Source of the DNA: Brevibacterium picturae
GTDB lineage: Bacteria > Actinomycetota > Actinomycetes > Actinomycetales > Brevibacteriaceae
DNA length: 12,337 nucleotides
NCBI RefSeq assembly: GCF_030453725.1
Contig: NZ_JAKDJU010000089.1
Span: 1 to 12,337, forward strand
Direction of reading: 5' to 3'
Shown: one piece after another, positions 6,127-12,337 of the stretch
Numbering within the stretch: the stretch's first letter is position 1
How the letters are laid out: every line of letters begins with the position of its first letter
Notes under the pieces: model-generated
What the model was told of the DNA's origin: nothing
Seen by the model: only the letters and a program-made list of their open reading frames with translations
Database searches by the model: none
Program-made: the position numbers and the translations under genes

Positions 6127-7362
6127 ATGAAGACAACCACAGCTGTCTCCGTGCCCAGCGCGGCGATGATCGCACTTCTCGCACTGACAGGATGCCAAGG
6201 ACAGCAGCCGGTCAGCGGCGCCGGAGAGGCCGGCGCCTCTGCCTCGCCCCACGGATACGTCGAAGGAGCACAGGAGGCGGACGCACCGCAGCTGCGACTG
6301 GCCGTCAGCGATGCGAAGACCGGCGGGGTTGCAGTGCTCGACCTGCTCAGCGAGGAGGTCGTGACCGAGATTGCAGGCTCACCGACCACGAAGCTCTCGG
6401 GCGCCGATTCCCGATACCTCTACCTCGGCGATGGTGAGGCGGGCACGGTCACCGCCGTCGACGCCGGGGCGTGGACCGTCGACCACGGTGACCACAAGCA
6501 CTACTACACCGCCGAGGCGAAGAGCCTCGGCCAGATCGACGGGGCCGAGCCCGCGCATGTCGTCTCCGGGCCGACCGAGGTGGCGTTCTTCTTCGACGGC
6601 GAGGGGCGGGCCAAGGTCTATGACCGGACGGCCTTCGGCGATGGTGAGCTCACACAACTCGGCACCGTGGCACCGGGGCCCCACCATGGAGTGACGGTTC
6701 CCTTCGAGGACCATTTCGTGTCGACCGTTCCCGGTGATCGGGCCGAAGATCTGCCCTCCGAGCTCACCGTCTTCGACGAGCAGGGCCAGGCCACGCCGAT
6801 CGACGGCGAATGCCCGGAGATCCACGGCGCCGGGGTCACCCGAGATGGGTTGGCCTTTGCCTGTGCCGAGGGTGTGATCAGTGTCGATGAGGATTTCCAC
6901 GCCGAGGTGGCGCCCTACCCCGAGGAGGCCGGTGATGAGCGCGCCTGGTCGATCGAGGCAGGTCGCGATCTTGCCGCAGCTCCGTTTGAGGAACAGGGGA
7001 TCGGAATTCTCGACGCGAGGTCGGGGGAGTGGTCCTTCGCCGACATCGACGCCGAGGTTGTCTCCGCAGGAATCGCTCCCGACGACTCAGCGGTCATCGC
7101 CCTCGACGGTGACGGCACCGTCTATTCGCTCGATCCGGACACCGGGGCAGTGCTTGAGAAGAAGAAGCTCGTCGAACCCTTCGACACCGAAGGGGAAGGT
7201 CACGGAGCCGGACCATCGGTGGCGGTGGACAGCGAACGCACCTATGTCAGCGATCCGGCCTCGGGAACGGTCCACGAGCTCGACCCGGCAGACGGACTGC
7301 GCCAGGCGCGCAGCTTCGACATCGGTGGTGCCCCTGCGGCTCTGGCTGTGACAGGCCGATGA
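6127..7362 (+). CDS. aztD: AztD-type zinc chaperone lipoprotein (first copy)
   Basis: A 411-residue exported lipoprotein with signal peptide and lipobox LTGC (lipidated Cys23). The mature part has repeating strand-turn-strand units (GDGEAGTVTAVDAG, DGDGTVYSLDPDTG, DPASGTVHELDPADG) typical of a beta-propeller. Probable zinc ligands include the cluster DHGDHKH (H120, H123, H125), H144, the pair HHGV (H186-H187), H196 and H233; C229 and C246 could form a disulfide. In Paracoccus the AztD protein binds zinc and passes it to AztC; the same role is inferred here, on the outer face of the membrane. The start has an AGAAAGA ribosome site. Its stop overlaps the aztC start (ATGA), indicating coupled translation. 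It has a paralogue at 8366-9607 and shares its DAGAWT-HGDH, HVV, HHGV and CP..HG motifs. PQQ-type or lactonase-like propeller is the broader fold class. Confidence 0.83.
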   Translation: MKTTTAVSVPSAAMIALLALTGCQGQQPVSGAGEAGASASPHGYVEGAQEADAPQLRLAVSDAKTGGVAVLDLLSEEVVTEIAGSPTTKLSGADSRYLYLGDGEAGTVTAVDAGAWTVDHGDHKHYYTAEAKSLGQIDGAEPAHVVSGPTEVAFFFDGEGRAKVYDRTAFGDGELTQLGTVAPGPHHGVTVPFEDHFVSTVPGDRAEDLPSELTVFDEQGQATPIDGECPEIHGAGVTRDGLAFACAEGVISVDEDFHAEVAPYPEEAGDERAWSIEAGRDLAAAPFEEQGIGILDARSGEWSFADIDAEVVSAGIAPDDSAVIALDGDGTVYSLDPDTGAVLEKKKLVEPFDTEGEGHGAGPSVAVDSERTYVSDPASGTVHELDPADGLRQARSFDIGGAPAALAVTGR

Positions 7363-8282
7363 TGGGAGCACGGCATCACATCACGGCAGTGACACTCACG
7401 CTGGGCACCGTCGGGGCACTGACCGCCTGCACGCCAGGCGGCGATGAGCCCACGATAGTGGTGACGACGAACATCCTCGGCGATGTCGTGGACAATCTCG
7501 TAGGAGATCACGCGGATGTCGCGGTGCTGATGAAACCGAACGCCGACCCGCACTCCTTCGGCATCTCCGCGAAGGAAGCCGGAGCCATGGAGAACGCCGA
7601 TCTCATCATCGGCAACGGCTTGGGGCTCGAAGAGGGGCTGTCGGCGAACCTCGACAACGCGCGCAGCGAAGGAGTGCGCGTCCTCGAGGTCGGCGAGGAG
7701 ATCGACCCGCTCGACTACGCCTCGGGCGGCAGCGCGGGTACACCCGACCCGCACTTCTGGACCGACCCCACGCGAATGGTCGCCGCCGTGGATGCCATCA
7801 GTTCGACCGTGGGTGAGGAGATGGGGGAGGGCCTCGCCGAGGCGATCGAGCCGAGCGTTCGCGCGTATCGGGAGCGTCTCCTCGACCTCGATTCCGAAAT
7901 CGAGGAGATCGCCGAGGAGATCCCGGTCGAGGATCGGAAGCTGGTGACGAACCATCACGTCTTCGGCTACTTCGCCGAGCGCTTCGACTTCGAAGTCATC
8001 GGAGCGGTGCTGCCCAGCGGCACCACCCTCGCCTCGCCCTCGGCGGCCGATCTCGAAGAGCTTGCACGCACGGTCGAGGAGGCGGGTGTGCCGACGATCT
8101 TCGCGGACTCTTCGCAGCCGCAGAAGCTCGCCGAGGCCCTGTCTCAGGAAGTCGACCTCGATGTCGACGTGAGGCCGCTGTTCTCGGAATCTCTCACCGA
8201 AGCCGACGGCGACGCCGGCACCTACATCGACATGCAGAGAACCAACGCGCAGGCCATCGCCGCGGGGCTGATGCCTCGATAA
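7359..8282 (+). CDS. aztC: Zinc ABC transporter substrate-binding lipoprotein AztC
   Basis: A 307-residue cluster A-I binding protein (ZnuA/TroA fold). The signal peptide ends in the lipobox LTAC with lipidated Cys24. The zinc site is readable as three histidines: H65 in NADPHSFGIS, H132 in PDPHFWTDP and H199 in TNHHVFGYF. D250 (FADSSQP) sits where ZnuA proteins have FAEPQF. The C-terminal fourth-ligand position that is usually Asp in this family reads FSESL (E277), unless local alignment shifts it. There is no long His/Asp-rich loop between the first two histidines, as in AztC and unlike many ZnuA proteins; a separate chaperone may replace it. A long connecting helix runs about 139-187. The start overlaps the aztD stop by four bases, and ATG at 7362 is an equally good alternative. 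Confidence 0.88.
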   Translation: MMGARHHITAVTLTLGTVGALTACTPGGDEPTIVVTTNILGDVVDNLVGDHADVAVLMKPNADPHSFGISAKEAGAMENADLIIGNGLGLEEGLSANLDNARSEGVRVLEVGEEIDPLDYASGGSAGTPDPHFWTDPTRMVAAVDAISSTVGEEMGEGLAEAIEPSVRAYRERLLDLDSEIEEIAEEIPVEDRKLVTNHHVFGYFAERFDFEVIGAVLPSGTTLASPSAADLEELARTVEEAGVPTIFADSSQPQKLAEALSQEVDLDVDVRPLFSESLTEADGDAGTYIDMQRTNAQAIAAGLMPR

Positions 8283-8365
8283 CCAGCATCGAACGCCGCG
8301 CCGCCCAGGACACGACACCACACCACCACAGACCACTACCCCGGAAATATAGAAAAGAGAAGAGA

Positions 8366-9607
8366 ATGAGAACACGACGACGTCTGGTCGCCCCGCTGTC
8401 AGCGGCCGCGGCAGCCACAGCCCTCCTGCTGAGCGGGTGCGGAGGAACAGGAGCCGAGGCCGAGGGCAACCACGGCGATCATGCTCCGGAGACCGAAGCC
8501 GAGCAGGTCGAGGAAGCGCAGCCACGCCTGGTCACCACCTACGACGGAGGCATCCTCACCCTGAATGCGCGGACGCTCGAGGTCATCGACGACACGAAGC
8601 TCGAGGGCTTCAATCGGGTGAACCCAGTCGGCGACGGACGACACGCGATGGTGTCGGTGGCGAACGGATTCCAGCTCTTCGACGCCGGAGCCTGGACCGA
8701 AGAGCACGGCGACCACACCCACAGCTTCGCCGGATCACCCGAGCTGACCGACACCGTCTATGAAACCGACACCCCCGGACACGTCGTGCGCCACGGCGGT
8801 TCGACGGTGCTCTTCGGCGACGGGGACGGACGCATGCAGATCTTCGACACCGAGGCCTTCACCGACGGCGCTCCCGAACCAGAAGTCAAAGAGGTCGAAG
8901 AGGCCCACCACGGCGTGGCTGTGCAGTTGGAGAACGGCGAGATCCTGCACACCATCGGCAACGAAGAGGAACGCTCCGGAGCGAAGGTCATCGATGCCGA
9001 AGGTCAGGAGATCGCCCGCAACGAGGACTGCCCCGGCGTCCACGGTGAGGCCGCGGCCCAGGGCGAGGCTATCGCCGTCGGCTGCGAAGACGGAATCCTC
9101 TACTACAAGGATGGTCAATTCACGAAGGTCGACTCCCCGGATTCCTACGGTCGGATCGGCAATCAGGCGGGTTCCGATGACTCACCGGTCGTCCTCGGTG
9201 ACTACAAAGTCGACGAGGACGCCGAACTCGAACGCCCAGAGAAAGTCACCTTGACCAATACCGAAACCGGGAAGATGAAGCTCGTCGACCTCGACTCCTC
9301 ATACAGCTTCCGCTCCCTGGCCCGTGGCCCCGAGGGGGAGGGGCTCGTCCTCGGCACCGACGGCACGCTCAATGTCATCGACCCCGAGTCCGGAAAGGTC
9401 ACCGACTCTCATCCGGTCATTGAGGAGTGGGAGGAGCCGGTCGACTGGCAGCAGCCCCGACCCACTCTGTACGTGCAGGGTGAGAAGGCCTACGTCTCCG
9501 AGCCGGATAAGAGCCAACTCCACATTGTGGATCTGGGCACCGGCGAGGTGGAGAAGTCCGCCGAACTTCCGCACGCCAGCAATGAGCTCACCGGTGTGAC
9601 GGGCTGA
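8366..9607 (+). CDS. AztD-type zinc chaperone lipoprotein (second copy)
   Basis: A 413-residue paralogue of the protein at 6127-7362. The signal peptide has an Arg-rich n-region and lipobox LSGC (Cys25). Right after the lipid anchor it carries NHGDH (H36, H39), not matched in the first copy. Shared AztD landmarks are DAGAWTEEHGDHTH (H114, H117, H119), TPGHVV (H139), AHHGVAV (H181-H182) and CPGVHG (C222, H226), with a second cysteine at C240. Propeller-like repeats include GTDGTLNVIDPESGK and SQLHIVDLGTGE. It follows aztC after 83 bases that are C/A-rich and then purine-rich; the AGAGAAGAGA run before the ATG is only a moderate ribosome site. No Zur-like box is visible in that gap, so it is probably co-transcribed with aztC. 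Outside the motifs the two copies differ widely, which argues for an old duplication and distinct roles, for example storage versus delivery. Confidence 0.8.
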   Translation: MRTRRRLVAPLSAAAAATALLLSGCGGTGAEAEGNHGDHAPETEAEQVEEAQPRLVTTYDGGILTLNARTLEVIDDTKLEGFNRVNPVGDGRHAMVSVANGFQLFDAGAWTEEHGDHTHSFAGSPELTDTVYETDTPGHVVRHGGSTVLFGDGDGRMQIFDTEAFTDGAPEPEVKEVEEAHHGVAVQLENGEILHTIGNEEERSGAKVIDAEGQEIARNEDCPGVHGEAAAQGEAIAVGCEDGILYYKDGQFTKVDSPDSYGRIGNQAGSDDSPVVLGDYKVDEDAELERPEKVTLTNTETGKMKLVDLDSSYSFRSLARGPEGEGLVLGTDGTLNVIDPESGKVTDSHPVIEEWEEPVDWQQPRPTLYVQGEKAYVSEPDKSQLHIVDLGTGEVEKSAELPHASNELTGVTG

Positions 9608-9616
9608 CGCCCGCGC

Positions 9617-10423
9617 TCAGCCGCGCTCCTGCCGGCCCTGCGTCAGCTGCGGCAGGGCGGCGGTGGCTGATCGGATATGGTCTTCGGTCAGCTGCACCGC
9701 GTGATCGGTGTCGCGGTCGACGATCGCCTGCATGATCGCATGATGCTCCTCCTGCAGCTGCGCCATCAGAGCGCGCGGATCGTCGACCTCGTGGAAGGCA
9801 TCGAGGATGGGCCGGCGCAGAGAGCCGCGGATGGCTTCCGTGAGATCTGAGAGCAGCTGATTCTCCGAGGCGTGGGCGATGGCCACATGGAAGGCGGTGT
9901 CGGCATCGTTGAAGGTCTCCAAGCTCACGCCCGGGGTGTCCATGATCGCCAGCGAAGCATTCATTCCCGCCAGAGCGTCCTCGTGGACTCGCCCGGTTGC
10001 CAGCGCAATGCTTGAGCGCTCAAGCTGGATGCGCGTCTCGATGGCCTCCTCGATGCTGAAGTTCGCCAGGGCCACATGCAGGCGCAGGAACCGAGTCAGG
10101 GCCTCCTTGGGCATGGAGGCGATGAAGGTGCCCGCGGACTTGCCGGAGCCGACGTTCGAGACGACGACGCCGAGGGACTCCATGACGCGCAGCGCCTCAC
10201 GCACCGCCGCTCGACTGACTTCAAGCTTGGACGCCAGCTCCCGCTCAGAGGGGAGCGGATCGCCGACGGTCAGGGAGCCAGAGGTGATCTGCTCCTCGAT
10301 CGCATTGATGACGAGTTCATGTGTGCTCGATCGGGAGACTGGCTTCCATTCCGGTGCCTGGGGCGCGTTGAGGGCGTGACCTGCGGCGGTGCCGTCTATT
10401 GAGCTGACTGATTCACTGGGCAT
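9617..10423 (-). CDS. FadR-subfamily GntR transcription regulator, probably controlling the lactate permease
   Basis: A 268-residue regulator. A disordered N-terminal stretch (1-32) precedes the winged helix-turn-helix domain (about 33-103), with the GntR signature LPSERELASKLEVSRAAVREALRVMESLGVV (58-88). The C-terminal all-helical FCD domain (about 115-255) keeps the usual metal ligands: D175 and H179 in DADTAFH, H227 in QEEHHAI and H249 in EDHIRSA. Such domains bind carboxylic acids through a divalent metal. It is divergent from the lctP-type permease, and the intervening region has a TGGTCTGACCA palindrome matching the TNGTNNNACNA motif known for LldR of Corynebacterium, so control by L-lactate is the best guess. 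PdhR- or DctR-like sensing of pyruvate or glycolate cannot be excluded. The start is the first ATG; its Shine-Dalgarno is weak. The gene converges on the second aztD-type gene with 9 bases between the stop codons. Confidence 0.85.
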   Translation of the reverse strand: MPSESVSSIDGTAAGHALNAPQAPEWKPVSRSSTHELVINAIEEQITSGSLTVGDPLPSERELASKLEVSRAAVREALRVMESLGVVVSNVGSGKSAGTFIASMPKEALTRFLRLHVALANFSIEEAIETRIQLERSSIALATGRVHEDALAGMNASLAIMDTPGVSLETFNDADTAFHVAIAHASENQLLSDLTEAIRGSLRRPILDAFHEVDDPRALMAQLQEEHHAIMQAIVDRDTDHAVQLTEDHIRSATAALPQLTQGRQERG

Positions 10424-10460
10424 GAGTACTCACTTTTCGCACCTTGCCATCATCCCACGA

Positions 10461-10516
10461 GTAGGACCCTGCCTCATCGGGAGTGAATTCTTGACCTGGA
10501 TCACATCCGGTCCTAC
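10461..10516. repeat. 8-bp inverted repeat flanking the lactate permease -35
   Basis: GTAGGACC (10461-10468) and GGTCCTAC (10509-10516) are exact inverted copies, 40 bp apart edge to edge. The downstream copy overlaps the -10 hexamer at 10514-10519. GGTCCTAC resembles the GGTCTGAC half of the operator. It could be an auxiliary regulator site, or chance. Confidence 0.4.
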
Positions 10517-10519
10517 ACT
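10491..10519 (+). promoter_or_regulatory. Sigma-70 type promoter of the lactate permease gene
   Basis: TTGACC (-35, 10491-10496) and TACACT (-10, 10514-10519) are separated by exactly 17 bp. The start point is expected near 10525-10527, leaving a 5' leader of about 113 nt before the ATG at 10639. The permease has its own AGGAG ribosome site at 10629-10633. Confidence 0.75.
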
Positions 10520-10526
10520 CACTTTA

Positions 10527-10539
10527 GTGGTCTGACCAC
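10527..10539. promoter_or_regulatory. GntR/LldR-type operator at the transcription start of the lactate permease gene
   Basis: GTGGTCTGACCAC is a perfect 13-bp palindrome around T10533. Its core TGGTCTGACCA fits the TNGTNNNACNA motif of FadR-subfamily lactate regulators. Its place right at the predicted +1 would let a bound repressor block initiation or escape. The divergent GntR protein is the obvious ligand-responsive binder. Confidence 0.78.
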
Positions 10540-10638
10540 ACAAAGGACATACTGAAGCCCATCGAGTATGCATGTTCGGGCGCGTTCAACGTCGAAACGC
10601 AGACGCTGTAGTCGAGTGCCGACCGTGCAGGAGAAAAT

Positions 10639-12330
10639 ATGTACACTCCTGAAATCGCCCCACTTGCAGACAGCCTCCTGTGGTCATCGCTGGCTGCGCT
10701 GCTGCCGCTGCTGACCATCTTCGTCACCCTCGGGTTCTTGAAATGGAAGGCCCACTGGGCCGGACTGGCGGCAGTCATCGTCGCCCTGATCGTTGCCATC
10801 TTCGTCTACAGCATGCCGGTCGGGCTGGCTGGCCTGTCAGCCAGCCAGGGATTCGCCTTCGGGTTGTTTCCGATCATGTGGATCGTCATCACCGCCATCT
10901 GGCTCTACGAACTGACGGTGAAGTCAGGACACTTCGAAGACCTCAGATTGGTCATCAACGTCATCTCCGATGATCCTCGCGTGCAGGCGATCCTGGTCGC
11001 CTTCTGCTTCGGAGGGCTGCTCGAAGCACTCGCCGGATTCGGTGCCCCGGTTGCCATCACCGGTGTCATGCTCATCGCAGTCGGCTTCACCGCCATGCGA
11101 GCAGCAGTCGTCGTGCTGGTGGCCAACACCGCTCCGGTCGCCTTCGGTGCGATCGCCATCCCGATCATCACCGCCGGCAACCTCACCGGGATCGACTACA
11201 AGGAGATCGGTGCCATGGTCGGCCACCAGACTCCGCTGCTGGCCGCCATCGTGCCGTTGTTCCTCATCTTCCTCGTCGACGGCAAACGTGGCCTGCGCCA
11301 GCTATGGCCCCTTGCTCTGGTCGTCGGGATCGTGTTCGGGGCAGCACAGTTCGTCTCTGCGAACTATCTCTCGGTCGAGATGACCGACATCATCGCCTCG
11401 CTCATGGGCCTCGCTGCTGCGGTGATCATGCTCCAGTTCTGGAAGCCCGTCGGCGGCCAGGACGCCCTGGATAAGATGGCCGACGAACGCAGTCGGGAGA
11501 AGGCCACCGCGCCCGATGCCGGTGGAGCAGCCGCAGCCGTGGCGACCTCCGTGGACACGAAGACGACACCTCTGACCGGCAAGCGCGTGTTCATGGCGCT
11601 CTTCCCCTACCTCATCGTCATCGTCATCTTCTCCGGTGCCAAGCTGATCCCAGTCATCGACAAGTGGCTGGCCAGCACCGATGTCAAAATTCCTTGGCCG
11701 GGGCTGGATGGGAACATCATGACCGCTGCAGGGGAGCTGTCGACGAGCACGGTCTACAACTTCCAGTGGTTGTCATCACCGGGCACGATGCTGCTGGTCT
11801 CAGGCATCATCGTCGCCATCGTGTACAAGATGACCGTCAAGGACGCATTCCAGGTCTTCGTCGACAATGTCGTCAAAATGCGATTCTCCATTCTCACCGT
11901 CGGACTCGTCCTGGCACTGGCCTACGTCATGAATCTGTCGGGACAGACGATCACAATCGGCACCTGGATCGCCGGAACCGGGGCGCTGTTCGCCTTCCTC
12001 TCACCAATCCTCGGCTGGCTCGGCACAGCAGTGACCGGTTCTGACACCAGTGCCAACGCACTTTTCGCGACGCTGCAGCAGACTGCCGCGACGAAGGCCG
12101 GAATCGATCCCGTCCTGTTGGTGGCTGCCAACAGCTCCGGTGGAGTCGTGGGCAAGATGATCAGCCCGCAGAACCTCACCATCGCAGCCACAGCGGTCGG
12201 CCTCCTCGGCCAGGAGGCCTCGATCTTCCGCCGCGTCATCTGGTGGTCGCTGGGCATGCTCGTCGTCATGTGCCTGCTCGTTGGTCTGCAGTCGACCGTC
12301 CTGTCCTGGATGGTTCCCGGCGGGGCGTGA
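10639..12330 (+). CDS. lldP: L-lactate permease, LctP/LldP family
   Basis: A 563-residue membrane protein, close to the 551 residues of E. coli LldP, with about 12-14 hydrophobic helices. It imports lactate, and in some members glycolate, with protons. Conserved stretches are CFGGLLEALAGFGAPVAITG (123-142), NTAPVAFGAIAIPI (163-176), GSDTSANALFATLQQ (467-481) and AANSSGGVVGKMISPQN (496-512), which are signatures of this family. A charged, Ala-rich cytoplasmic loop lies at about 272-314. The start has AGGAG five bases upstream. The gene is complete: the TGA is at 12328-12330, seven bases before the window ends, so a downstream partner such as a lactate dehydrogenase or LutABC operon cannot be seen. 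The promoter and operator upstream, with the divergent GntR gene, indicate induction by its substrate. Confidence 0.92.
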   Translation: MYTPEIAPLADSLLWSSLAALLPLLTIFVTLGFLKWKAHWAGLAAVIVALIVAIFVYSMPVGLAGLSASQGFAFGLFPIMWIVITAIWLYELTVKSGHFEDLRLVINVISDDPRVQAILVAFCFGGLLEALAGFGAPVAITGVMLIAVGFTAMRAAVVVLVANTAPVAFGAIAIPIITAGNLTGIDYKEIGAMVGHQTPLLAAIVPLFLIFLVDGKRGLRQLWPLALVVGIVFGAAQFVSANYLSVEMTDIIASLMGLAAAVIMLQFWKPVGGQDALDKMADERSREKATAPDAGGAAAAVATSVDTKTTPLTGKRVFMALFPYLIVIVIFSGAKLIPVIDKWLASTDVKIPWPGLDGNIMTAAGELSTSTVYNFQWLSSPGTMLLVSGIIVAIVYKMTVKDAFQVFVDNVVKMRFSILTVGLVLALAYVMNLSGQTITIGTWIAGTGALFAFLSPILGWLGTAVTGSDTSANALFATLQQTAATKAGIDPVLLVAANSSGGVVGKMISPQNLTIAATAVGLLGQEASIFRRVIWWSLGMLVVMCLLVGLQSTVLSWMVPGGA

Positions 12331-12337
12331 GGCCCAG

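Noticed and set aside
7242..8525. A 427-codon open frame on the minus strand across aztC and both flanks
   Set aside because: It lies antisense to well-supported genes, is Arg/Gly/His-rich without domain motifs, and is a typical shadow frame of high-GC coding DNA.
9635..9658. Inverted repeat GCCCTGC/GCAGGGC near the convergent ends of the second aztD and the GntR gene, as a terminator
   Set aside because: It is a good 7-bp stem, but it lies in the GntR coding sequence and lacks a U-tract; it may be a codon-level accident.
10572..10652. A 26-residue upstream frame overlapping the lactate permease start
   Set aside because: It has no ribosome site, and it overlaps the strong ribosome site of the permease; a leader peptide role is not supported.
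1..12337. CRISPR arrays, tRNA or rRNA genes, insertion sequences, phage genes
   Set aside because: No array of spaced repeats, tRNA-like cloverleaf, transposase motif or terminal inverted repeats was seen by eye.

Overview
The window looks like chromosomal DNA of a high-GC Gram-positive actinobacterium. The GC content is high, coding frames prefer G/C in the third position, two divergent genes appear to lack 5' leaders, and three exported proteins carry lipoprotein signal peptides. Gene content and protein style suggest Brevibacterium or a close relative; that genus call is inference from recognition, not a search.

Layout. (1) Bases 1-509 are the C-terminal part of a CobW/COG0523 GTPase, a family of metal-handling proteins often tied to zinc. 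(2) Bases 510-886 hold no convincing gene but several short repeats: two GGTnnnACC-bearing direct repeats 20 bp apart, a 23-bp-period repeat, and three 12-bp tandem units in a C-rich stretch. (3) Bases 887-4567 encode a 1226-residue RND efflux permease with a long charged helical hairpin inserted in its second extracytoplasmic domain. (4) Bases 4604-9607 are a zinc-uptake locus of the AztABCD type: ATPase aztA on the minus strand, divergent from permease aztB, an AztD-type zinc chaperone, substrate-binding lipoprotein aztC, and a second AztD-type chaperone. (5) Bases 9617-12330 are a FadR-subfamily GntR regulator divergent from an LctP/LldP lactate permease, with a readable promoter and a perfect 13-bp operator palindrome between them.

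How the genes work together. AztC should capture zinc outside the membrane, AztB and AztA should import it using ATP, and the two AztD beta-propeller proteins should store zinc or hand it to AztC. A Zur-like operator fills the 29-bp gap between aztA and aztB, and a second lies in the last codons of aztB just before the first aztD, so the locus is probably de-repressed in zinc shortage. The CobW-type gene 4 kb away may share the zinc theme. The GntR protein probably senses lactate or a related acid and controls the permease.

The most notable points are the paired AztD lipoproteins bracketing AztC, the compact divergent aztA/aztB promoter in which both -10 elements sit in the operator exactly 6 nt from each ATG, and the hairpin inserted in the RND pump.
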